From NCBI GenBank assembly GCA_021780275.1, contig JAJXZC010000133.1, forward strand, positions 1-6,494: DNA of 6,494 nt, read 5' to 3'. This DNA comes from Pseudomonadota bacterium. Its GTDB lineage: Bacteria > Pseudomonadota > Alphaproteobacteria > Parvibaculales > Parvibaculaceae. Position numbers and translations under genes: made by a program. The notes under the pieces are model-generated. The model made no database searches and had not been told where the DNA came from. It saw only the letters and a program-made list of their open reading frames with translations. Shown here piece after piece: positions 1 to 5,084 of this stretch (the first letter of the stretch is position 1; every line of letters begins with the position of its first letter).

Positions 1-81
1 CACGGCAATGTGCCCGCCATTGGCGAGATAGCCGCCGAAGACGCTGGCCAGAACAATGAACATGCCGATGAGTAGCTTCAT
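1..81 (-). CDS. motA: Flagellar motor stator protein MotA, N-terminal fragment
   Basis: Reading leftward from an ATG at 81, the 27 visible codons give MKLLIGMFIVLASVFGGYLA followed by NGGHIAV. This matches the first transmembrane helix of MotA, whose family starts with a short hydrophobic segment ending in the pattern V-x-GGY-x-x-x-GG. MotA with MotB forms the inner-membrane, ion-conducting stator that powers flagellar rotation. An in-frame TAA lies seven codons upstream, so the ATG at 81 is the first possible ATG. A purine-rich AGAGAAAG lies 11 nt upstream as a modest ribosome site. The gene is cut by the window edge, so the later helices, the cytoplasmic loop and the motB neighbour cannot be seen. 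The call rests on a short segment but a distinctive one. Confidence 0.8.
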   Translation of the reverse strand, partial: MKLLIGMFIVLASVFGGYLANGGHIAV

Positions 82-106
82 CGCGCCCGATACTTTCTCT
101 TATGGA

Positions 107-119
107 CCCCACAATGGGG
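107..119. repeat. Perfect 13-bp inverted repeat in the motA leader
   Basis: CCCCA, a CAA spacer, then TGGGG, 26 bp upstream of the motA start. A looser relative, CCC-N5-GGG, follows at 130-140. It could be a protein-binding site or a small hairpin in the motA leader. No known flagellar sigma-28 or sigma-54 promoter could be matched here with confidence. Confidence 0.4.
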
Positions 120-155
120 CCTGTCGCACCCCAATACGGGCATAATGTGGGCTTG

Positions 156-177
156 CGATTAACAGCCGGTTTAATCG
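156..177. promoter_or_regulatory. Inverted repeat in the motA / flavin reductase divergent region (putative operator)
   Basis: Perfect 7-bp arms CGATTAA (156-162) and TTAATCG (171-177) are separated by 8 bp. The half-site centres lie 15 bp apart, a spacing compatible with dimeric binding, and the AT-rich arms stand out in a GC-rich region. The site lies between two divergent genes and could serve either. The binding protein is unknown. Confidence 0.35.
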
Positions 178-220
178 GGCGGTTTTGCAGAAAAAACGTC
201 AGTTTTGCGCGGGCTGCGGG

Positions 221-249
221 TTGCACCGACAGATTTACTGGGATTTAAC
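221..249 (+). promoter_or_regulatory. Possible promoter of the flavin reductase gene
   Basis: TTGCAC (221-226) and TTTAAC (244-249) are separated by 17 bp, a housekeeping-like arrangement with partial matches to the consensus. Transcription would start near 256 and leave a leader of about 68 nt with two small hairpins, TGTCC-GTT-GGACA (254-266) and GCCGC-GTGAA-GCGGC (270-284). Just upstream, GTTTTGC occurs twice (182-188 and 202-208), exactly 20 bp apart. The call is from inspection only. Confidence 0.3.
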
Positions 250-323
250 CGAATGTCCGTTGGACAGAAGCCGCGTGAAGCGGCACGTCGCGGAGGGTTG
301 GCACAGGGAGAAGATCGCCCCAA

Positions 324-815
324 ATGACGCATGACACTCGCAAGTTCCGCAATGCGCTGGGTTGCTTCACGACCGGCGTGGCGGTGATCACGACCCAGCT
401 CGAAGGTCACCCGCCCATCGGAATCACGGTGAATTCCTTTTCCTCCGTCTCCCTCGATCCGCCCCTGGTGCTCTGGAGCCTCGACCGCAAGTCGGACACG
501 CTGCCGGTCTTCGAGGCGGTGACGGGCTTCACCGTCAATGTGCTGCGCGAGGACCATCGCGACATTTCGAGCCGCCTAGCAAAGCAGGGCGATCACAGCC
601 TTGAGGGGCTGGCTGTCCGCACCGGGCTCTTCAACGGCTGCCCGGCGCTTGAGGATGCGCTGGCGCATTTCGAATGCAGCGTTGAGGCGCGGCACGACGG
701 CGGCGACCACATCATCTTCATCGGCCGCGTCCTGCACTTCGAATATTCGGAGGATGGCCGTCCGCTGCTTTATCACCGGGGCAGCTATCAGGGTCTTGCC
801 GAAGGCACCCCCTGA
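324..815 (+). CDS. Flavin reductase family protein (HpaC/RutF-like FMN-binding split barrel)
   Basis: A 163-residue protein, normal length for stand-alone NAD(P)H:flavin oxidoreductases that supply reduced FMN or FAD to two-component monooxygenases. Signature segments are the early GCFTTGVAVITT (residues 13-24), the flavin-binding stretch GITVNSFSSVSLDPPL (33-48), FTVNVL (69-74), a GDH motif (127-129) in the region that contacts nicotinamide in this family, then GRV (134-136) and a terminal YHRGSY (150-155). It should be cytoplasmic. No oxygenase partner lies next to it, so the substrate pathway is unknown. The partner may be encoded elsewhere, as this family often works in trans. The start is the ATG at 324, with AGGGAG at 305-310, a rather long 13-nt spacing. 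The 3' end overlaps the convergent MarR gene by 28 bp. The family is secure and the specific role is not. Confidence 0.9.
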   Translation: MTHDTRKFRNALGCFTTGVAVITTQLEGHPPIGITVNSFSSVSLDPPLVLWSLDRKSDTLPVFEAVTGFTVNVLREDHRDISSRLAKQGDHSLEGLAVRTGLFNGCPALEDALAHFECSVEARHDGGDHIIFIGRVLHFEYSEDGRPLLYHRGSYQGLAEGTP

Positions 816-1330
816 GGCATCCGGTCCTCGGCCTGATCCTGACCGTCGACGCTGACCAGATTGCCGCGCATGAGCGCGATGCAATCCAGCATTGTCAGGT
901 ATTCCTCCCGCGCAATGCCGTCGGTTGCGGCATTGTGAATGTCCGCGTAATGCGCGACGCCCAGATGCTTGTGCGCATGGAGCAACGGCGTCAGGTATAT
1001 GCACTTCGCACGGCGGTCGGTCGGATGCGCCCGGCGCTCGACAAGGCCGATTGCCTCCAGCTCATTTATATAAATGCCGACCGAGACCTTGTGGATGTGA
1101 AGCTCATGCGCCAGGTCGGTCTGTGTCTGCCCGTCATGCTGCAAGAGCGAGGTGATGATCTGCGTCTGGTTCCGGCTCAGGCCGCTGCGCCGGTCGTAGA
1201 GTCTTGCGAGCAGGGCGCCCACTTCGGTGATGAGGTTCAGGAAATATTGCGGCGACAGTCGGGCTTCGAGTTCTTCGTCTGAAAGCGGACTGCTCGCGGC
1301 ATTGCGGCCGTCTCCGCGGTGCGTTGACAT
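788..1330 (-). CDS. MarR-family winged-helix transcriptional regulator
   Basis: A 180-residue protein with the MarR layout. Helix 1 spans about residues 27-48. The helix-turn-helix is at about 69-96 (TQTDLAHELHIHKVSVGIYINELEAIGLVERR). The wing is marked by HPTDRRAKCIYLT (102-114), equivalent to the family's D-x-R-[AS]-K hallmark. C-terminal dimerisation helices follow to about residue 160. Members bind palindromic DNA as dimers and usually repress their own or a neighbouring gene until a small, often aromatic, ligand binds. GGGGGGAA (1340-1347), 9 nt before the ATG at 1330, supports the start. The last eight codons overlap the tail of the convergent flavin reductase gene, so read-through could produce antisense RNA. 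A palindrome 21 bp upstream suggests autoregulation. The TonB-like gene is divergent and could share control. The ligand cannot be read from the sequence. Confidence 0.9.
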   Translation of the reverse strand: MSTHRGDGRNAASSPLSDEELEARLSPQYFLNLITEVGALLARLYDRRSGLSRNQTQIITSLLQHDGQTQTDLAHELHIHKVSVGIYINELEAIGLVERRAHPTDRRAKCIYLTPLLHAHKHLGVAHYADIHNAATDGIAREEYLTMLDCIALMRGNLVSVDGQDQAEDRMPQGVPSARP

Positions 1331-1351
1331 TCTGCGTCGTTCCCCCCAACA

Positions 1352-1367
1352 AATCCGTATTCGGATT
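1352..1367. promoter_or_regulatory. Palindromic putative operator of the MarR gene
   Basis: Perfect 6-bp arms AATCCG (1352-1357) and CGGATT (1362-1367) with a 4-bp TATT spacer form a 16-bp palindrome 21 bp upstream of the MarR start. Its size and position fit a MarR-dimer site that would block the regulator's own promoter. This is inferred from location and symmetry. Confidence 0.45.
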
Positions 1368-1418
1368 ACGCGGCATTTTTCTGCCTGTTTTAAATTCTTG
1401 CCGGATGCGATCCGCAGC

Positions 1419-1460
1419 TTGACGCGTCACGCCCCGGGTGGTTTCGTAATATCAATTTAC
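1419..1460 (+). promoter_or_regulatory. Candidate promoter/operator region for the TonB-like gene
   Basis: The stretch holds TTGACG (1419-1424), which resembles an alphaproteobacterial -35 and lies in a perfect 10-bp palindrome TGACGCGTCA (1420-1429). A TAATAT (1447-1452) resembles a -10 but is 22 bp away, too far for a standard pairing. The TAATAT overlaps an imperfect AT-rich palindrome with GTAA (1446-1449) and TTAC (1457-1460) ends. A regulator could therefore act directly on the promoter. The promoter call is weak; the symmetry is plain. Confidence 0.25.
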
Positions 1461-1570
1461 TAAAAAGGGATGCCCTCGCGACAGAAAAACGTACGAGGGA
1501 AAAGCGAGGTTACGGGGAGGAGCCGCCGTTCCCGCCTAAGCCAGTCCCGGCCAGAGAGGGAGGTTGCGCC

Positions 1571-2386
1571 GTGCAGGCGGCGCAGGGCGAGCCTATGGTT
1601 TCGATCGATTCTGGTAATGCGGCATTCTCCGGCCGGGGCTGGGTGCGTCCGACCCGCAGCCGTTTGCGCTATTGGGGGCTGGCGCTTGCGTTGCTGGTTC
1701 ATGTGCCGGTTTATTTCATCGTGACGTCGGAAGACGATCTGGTGCCGCAGGCGCAGCATCTCGTTGCGATAACGATCTTTCCCACGCCTAAGCCGAAGGA
1801 ATTGCCGCCGCCGCCGAAGGTGGAGCCGAAGCCGCAGCCAAAGCCGGTTCGCAAGGCCGCCCGCCCAAGGCCGCCAAAGGTCATTGAAAAGCCGGTCGAG
1901 AAGCCGAAAGAAGGGCTCACGGGGGCCGGGATCATGCCCGTCGCGCCCGCTGCGGCCGATGTTCTCGATCCCATACCTGCGCATAAGGGTGTTGCGCTTA
2001 CCGGCAACGATATTCGGAGCCGCATGGGCGGGCGGGAATTTCACCTTGAAATGGGCCGTCTCGACCAGCAGGGAAGCAATCGCCTCATCAACACGGTGAT
2101 CGAGCTTCATGCGGATGGCACAAGCAAGGTGACGCTGACGCATTACTACTTCCAGACCTATCACAGCCAATATTCCTCGACGCGGAACGAGAGCGGCGAG
2201 GGGCGTTGGTGGGTCGAGGGCGACCGCTGGTGCCACCAGTCGGATATCGTCAATTACGGCACGAAGGATTGCTACGATCTCACGGCGGAGGGCTCCGTCG
2301 TCCGTCTGTATTATGCCGAATGCGGCACCGAATCCTCGACGCTCTGCAAGGCCGGGCGCATCGCCGCCGAGGGCGAGGTGAAGTAA
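1571..2386 (+). CDS. TonB-like membrane-anchored protein with unrecognised four-cysteine C-terminal domain
   Basis: A 271-residue protein, seen as four parts. A cytoplasmic head rich in basic residues (1-33) is followed by one hydrophobic helix (about 34-51), giving an N-in, C-out inner-membrane topology. Next is a Pro/Lys/Glu-rich spacer (about 70-113, with PTPKPKELPPPPKVEPKPQP), typical of TonB and of energy-transducing proteins that span the periplasm. Last is a globular region (about 138-271). That region has no recognisable TonB C-terminal fold. It carries IELHADGTSKVTLT, a GRWWVEGDRWC element, DCYDL and VVRLYY, and cysteines at 221, 234, 251 and 259 that could form two periplasmic disulfides. 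The style recalls small secreted beta-sheet domains such as DUF995-type proteins, but no family is assigned. The start is the GTG at 1571 because GGGAGG (1558-1563) sits 7 nt upstream; the ATG at 1595 is the alternative. The divergent neighbour is the MarR gene. Function unknown. Confidence 0.8.
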   Translation: MQAAQGEPMVSIDSGNAAFSGRGWVRPTRSRLRYWGLALALLVHVPVYFIVTSEDDLVPQAQHLVAITIFPTPKPKELPPPPKVEPKPQPKPVRKAARPRPPKVIEKPVEKPKEGLTGAGIMPVAPAAADVLDPIPAHKGVALTGNDIRSRMGGREFHLEMGRLDQQGSNRLINTVIELHADGTSKVTLTHYYFQTYHSQYSSTRNESGEGRWWVEGDRWCHQSDIVNYGTKDCYDLTAEGSVVRLYYAECGTESSTLCKAGRIAAEGEVK

Positions 2387-2424
2387 CGATCCGCTTACGG
2401 AGTAATTCTGCGCCTGAGGCGAGG

Positions 2425-2452
2425 TTGAATTCCGGTCCCTGCCTGCTAAAAC
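2425..2452 (+). promoter_or_regulatory. Possible promoter of the dehydrogenase-decarboxylase operon
   Basis: TTGAAT (2425-2430) and TAAAAC (2447-2452) with a 16-bp spacer each match the housekeeping consensus at four of six positions. They would start transcription a few bases before the minicistron at 2464. A CCCTG (2437-2441) / CAGGG (2452-2456) inverted repeat overlaps the -10. Inspection only. Confidence 0.3.
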
Positions 2453-2463
2453 AGGGCAAGGTT

Positions 2464-2490
2464 ATGATTGCGGGCAAGGCGAGGCGATAA
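2464..2490 (+). CDS. Possible eight-codon leader minicistron (MIAGKARR)
   Basis: ATG at 2464 opens eight codons ending in TAA (2488-2490). The final A of the stop is the first base of the dehydrogenase ATG, giving a TAATG junction that is typical of translational coupling. AGGG (2453-2456) lies 7 nt before this ATG. The peptide is basic and its ribosomes would cross the downstream Shine-Dalgarno AGGCGAGG. It may equally be chance, as the frame is open upstream and an eight-codon ORF is not rare. Confidence 0.2.
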   Translation: MIAGKARR

Positions 2491-3359
2491 TGGCGGAGAA
2501 AGTTGCGTTCCTGGGGCTTGGCGTCATGGGCTATCCCATGGCGGGGCATCTGGCAAAGGCCGGTCACGAGGTGACGGTCTACAATCGGACTGCGGAAAGA
2601 GCGGCCGGATGGGTGGCGGAGCATGGCGGGCGCGCCGCCGCAACGCCTGCCGAAGCCGCCAGGGGCGCCCGCTTCGTATTCGCCTGCGTCGGAAATGACG
2701 ACGATGCGCGTCAGGTGTCGACGGGCGAGCAAGGTGCGTTCGGCGCGATGGAGCGCGCAGCGATCTACATCGACCACACCACCGCTTCGGCGGAGCTTGC
2801 CCGCGAACTCGACGCGGCGGCGCGGGAACGCGGCCTCGGCTTCGTGGACGCGCCGGTGTCGGGCGGGCAGGCAGGCGCCCAGAACGGCGCTCTCACGGTC
2901 ATGGCGGGCGGCGATCAGGCAAGCTATGCGGCGGCCGAGCCGATCATCGCGGCCTATGCCCGCGCCGTGCGGCTGATGGGCCCGGCGGGCGCCGGACAGC
3001 TTACCAAAATGGTGAACCAGATCTGCATCGCGGGACTCGTCGAGGCGCTTTCGGAAGGTATCCATTTCGCGATGAAGGCGGGGCTTGATCCTGAAGCTGT
3101 CGTCGATGTCATCTCAAAGGGCGCGGCGCAGTCCTGGCAAATGGAAAACCGTTACAAGACGATGATAGCCGGTGAATTCAATCACGGCTTCGCCGTGGAC
3201 TGGATGCGCAAGGACCTCGCGATCTGCCTCGACGAGGCGCGGGTGAACGGAGCGCATCTCCCCATCACCGCGCTGGTTGATCAGTTTTATGCGGAAGTGC
3301 AGACGATGGGCGGCAACCGCTGGGACACATCGAGCCTGATTGCGCGCTTGCAGAAGTGA
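2490..3359 (+). CDS. Beta-hydroxyacid dehydrogenase (3-hydroxyisobutyrate dehydrogenase / glyoxylate-succinic semialdehyde reductase family)
   Basis: A 289-residue cytoplasmic oxidoreductase of the usual family length. The N-terminal Rossmann domain has GLGVMGYPMAGHL (9-21) and, at the end of strand 2, YNRT (31-34). An Arg-Thr there usually favours NADP(H), whereas an acidic residue favours NAD. The substrate loop DAPVSGGQAGAQNG (120-133) and the C-terminal all-helical domain follow, with GAGQLTKMVNQ (167-177) carrying the catalytic Lys173 and a second conserved Lys241 in DWMRKDL. Family members interconvert beta-hydroxyacids and semialdehydes, for example 3-hydroxyisobutyrate, tartronate semialdehyde, glyoxylate or succinic semialdehyde. 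Substrate cannot be settled from motifs. Start ATG 2490 has AGGCGAGG (2477-2484) 5 nt upstream. The decarboxylase gene follows after 24 bp on the same strand, so a shared amino-acid or polyamine pathway is plausible, with reduction of a semialdehyde as one possibility. Confidence 0.9.
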   Translation: MAEKVAFLGLGVMGYPMAGHLAKAGHEVTVYNRTAERAAGWVAEHGGRAAATPAEAARGARFVFACVGNDDDARQVSTGEQGAFGAMERAAIYIDHTTASAELARELDAAARERGLGFVDAPVSGGQAGAQNGALTVMAGGDQASYAAAEPIIAAYARAVRLMGPAGAGQLTKMVNQICIAGLVEALSEGIHFAMKAGLDPEAVVDVISKGAAQSWQMENRYKTMIAGEFNHGFAVDWMRKDLAICLDEARVNGAHLPITALVDQFYAEVQTMGGNRWDTSSLIARLQK

Positions 3360-3383
3360 GACGTTGATCGAAAGGACCAACAC

Positions 3384-4526
3384 GTGAAAGAGACCAGGTT
3401 TCGTTCCGTTGCCGAAGTCATCGAACGGCTGAACCCTTCCTATCCCGTGTTCATGGTCTTTCCCGAGATACTCAAGGACCGCGCGCGAACTTTTCTCGAC
3501 GGCTTTCCGGGCACGGTTCTCTACGCGGTCAAATGCAATCCCGATCCGCATGTGCTGCGCGCGCTCTACCAGGCGGGCGTGCGGCATTTCGATACGGCGT
3601 CTCTCCCCGAGATTGCGAAGGTCTCGGAACTGTTTGCGGACGCGCATTGCTATTTCAATCATCCGGTGAAAAGCCGTGGCGCGCTGGAAGCGGCGTGGGA
3701 GATATACGGGCTCGGCCATTATGTGGTCGATCACATTGATGAGCTGAACAAGCTCCACGAGGTCGTGGGCACCGACATCACGGTCGAGGTGCGCATCGCG
3801 ACGCCAAAGGGAGCGGCGGTCTATAACCTCTCGTCGAAATTCGGCGCCGCACCCGATGCGGCTGTCGAGCTCCTGCAGGAGGCGAGCCGGCGCGGTTCTC
3901 GCACGGCCATAGCCTTTCATGTCGGCAGCCAGTGCCCGGATCCCGAAGCCTATCGCGTCGCCATGAAGGAAGCGGCGGACATTGCGAGGCGCGCCGATGT
4001 GCCGATCGAATATCTCGATATCGGCGGCGGCTATCCCGCCGAATATGGCGATCCCGTTCCGCCGATCGGCGCCTTCTTTTCGGTCATCAGGGCGGCGCGC
4101 GACGAGTTGAAGCTCGGCATGCCGCTTTATGCCGAGCCCGGCCGCGCGCTTGTCGCTGACGGGTGTTCGGTCCTTGCGCAGGTACAGCTGCGCAAGGGGC
4201 GCGATCTCTACATCAATGACGGCATCTATGGGTGTCTCGCGGAGATTCAGCTTGGGCCGCTGAAGCCGCCCGTTCGCGCGCTGCGCCGCCGCGACGGGGT
4301 ATGCGTTCCCGTGACCGGAGAGGAAAAGAGCTATCGCATCTTCGGTCCGACCTGCGACAGCCTCGATGTCTTCAAGGTTGAGTTCGAATTGCCTGACGGA
4401 ATTGCTGAGGGCGACTGGATCGAGTTCCGGCGCATGGGCGCCTATTCGATAGGAATGCAAACCTCATTCAATGGTTTCTATACGGACACCGTTGTCCTGA
4501 TAGACGGGCATCAGGATAGTCTTTGA
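3384..4526 (+). CDS. Fold-III PLP-dependent decarboxylase, ornithine decarboxylase-like
   Basis: A 380-residue enzyme of the eukaryotic-type ornithine / diaminopimelate decarboxylase family (alanine-racemase-like barrel plus beta domain). PLP lysine is Lys50 in AVKCNP. HVGSQ (179-183), the phosphate-binding DIGGGYP (212-218), EPGRALVA (251-258) and FGPTCDSLD (320-328) with catalytic Cys324-Asp325 are all present, as is the C-terminal MGAYS/SFNGF. Active sites form at the dimer interface. The likely reaction is L-ornithine to putrescine, or a related basic amino acid. However, the specificity stretch after NDGIYG (278-283) reads CLAEIQLG, and aligned without gaps Gly291 falls where human ODC has Asp332, which binds the substrate's distal amine. 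The substrate is thus uncertain. The start is the GTG at 3384 with AAAGGA (3371-3376) 7 nt upstream. It follows the dehydrogenase by 24 bp, probably as one operon. No clear terminator follows. Confidence 0.88.
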   Translation: MKETRFRSVAEVIERLNPSYPVFMVFPEILKDRARTFLDGFPGTVLYAVKCNPDPHVLRALYQAGVRHFDTASLPEIAKVSELFADAHCYFNHPVKSRGALEAAWEIYGLGHYVVDHIDELNKLHEVVGTDITVEVRIATPKGAAVYNLSSKFGAAPDAAVELLQEASRRGSRTAIAFHVGSQCPDPEAYRVAMKEAADIARRADVPIEYLDIGGGYPAEYGDPVPPIGAFFSVIRAARDELKLGMPLYAEPGRALVADGCSVLAQVQLRKGRDLYINDGIYGCLAEIQLGPLKPPVRALRRRDGVCVPVTGEEKSYRIFGPTCDSLDVFKVEFELPDGIAEGDWIEFRRMGAYSIGMQTSFNGFYTDTVVLIDGHQDSL

Positions 4527-4540
4527 ATTGCCATAAGTTC

Positions 4541-4570
4541 TTGTGCCGTTCTTTTTTATACATGTGATAT
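4541..4570 (+). promoter_or_regulatory. Possible promoter of the TetR gene
   Basis: TTGTGC (4541-4546) and TGATAT (4565-4570) are 18 bp apart in a markedly AT-rich stretch between the decarboxylase and the TetR gene. The -10-like element overlaps the left arm of the inverted repeat at 4569-4591, an arrangement expected for self-repression. Confidence 0.3.
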
Positions 4571-4591
4571 ATGTTAACAACGATAACATAT
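4569..4591. promoter_or_regulatory. Inverted-repeat putative TetR operator
   Basis: Perfect 8-bp arms ATATGTTA (4569-4576) and TAACATAT (4584-4591) flank a 7-bp spacer, 31 bp before the TetR-family start. The 23-bp size and its position over the probable promoter match typical TetR-family operators, so autorepression is the simplest reading. Whether the repressor also acts at other sites cannot be told from this window. Confidence 0.6.
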
Positions 4592-4622
4592 CGAGCGTGT
4601 GCACAAATGAGGAACGCGGACG

Positions 4623-5078
4623 ATGCGCACAAGGCTGAGAGGACAGAAAACCCAATATCACCACGGTGATCTCAGGCGTGCATTGCTCGAAGCCGCGATG
4701 ACGCTGATCGATATTCGCGGGCCCGAAGCACTAACGCTTCGTGCGGCGGCCCGGCGGGCCGGCGTTTCGGAAGCCGCGCCCTACCGGCATTTCGCCAATC
4801 TCGACGCGCTTCTTGGGGCGGTCGCGCTGGAAGGCTTCGAAATGCTGATTGCGGACCTGGAGAACGTAAAAGGCGCACGAGCGAGGCGCGATGCCTTTCT
4901 CGCTTTTGTTGGCGATTTTCCGGGCCGCTACACCTTGATGTTCGGAACCCTCGCCGACCGCGAGTCAGCCGCCAGGCGGCAGGACGAAGTCGCGAATATC
5001 GCCGAACTCGTCGATGAGTCCGGCGGCCTTGCGTTGCTTCACGGAACGGCGTCGCTGCAATTGGTGGGGCTTGCCTGA
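4623..5078 (+). CDS. TetR/AcrR-family transcriptional regulator, short C-terminal domain
   Basis: A 151-residue protein. The N-terminal DNA-binding part is complete: YHHGDLRRALLEAAMTLID (12-30), then the helix-turn-helix LTLRAAARRAGVSEAAPYRHF (37-57) and the usual follow-on helix NLDALLGAVALEGFEMLI. The C-terminal part resembles the WHG-type ligand domain: AFLAFVGDFPGRYTLMFG (91-108), and near the end LALLHGTASLQLVGLA. That domain normally makes the whole protein about 190-210 residues, so roughly 40 residues seem to be missing from inter-helix regions. This may be natural shortening or a decayed ligand pocket. The ATG at 4623 has GAGGAA (4609-4614) 8 nt upstream. The gene ends 6 bp from the convergent dioxygenase. 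The upstream palindrome implies autoregulation. Its target and ligand are unknown; the decarboxylase operon or the dioxygenase are candidates by position only. Confidence 0.87.
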   Translation: MRTRLRGQKTQYHHGDLRRALLEAAMTLIDIRGPEALTLRAAARRAGVSEAAPYRHFANLDALLGAVALEGFEMLIADLENVKGARARRDAFLAFVGDFPGRYTLMFGTLADRESAARRQDEVANIAELVDESGGLALLHGTASLQLVGLA

Positions 5079-5084
5079 CTACGC

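Noticed and set aside
297..316. TGGCAC near 299 as a sigma-54 promoter element.
   Set aside because: The required TTGC element is absent at the proper spacing, and the site overlaps the ribosome site of the flavin reductase.
171..557. A 128-codon minus-strand frame starting inside the flavin reductase and running into the leader.
   Set aside because: No domain is recognised, it overlaps a supported gene, and the composition is that of a shadow frame.
1460..2236. A 258-codon minus-strand frame across the TonB-like gene.
   Set aside because: Low-complexity Arg/Leu-rich translation opposite the Pro/Lys-rich spacer; no recognisable domain.
2411..2421. CGCCT-G-AGGCG palindrome as a terminator of the TonB-like gene.
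   Set aside because: The loop is too small for a stable hairpin and no T-run follows.
2280..3065. A 261-codon minus-strand frame opposite the dehydrogenase.
   Set aside because: Antisense shadow of a gene with clear Rossmann and catalytic motifs.
3114..4460. A 448-codon open frame on the minus strand opposite the decarboxylase.
   Set aside because: It mirrors a well-supported PLP enzyme and the end of the dehydrogenase, and is rich in Arg and His with no recognised motif.
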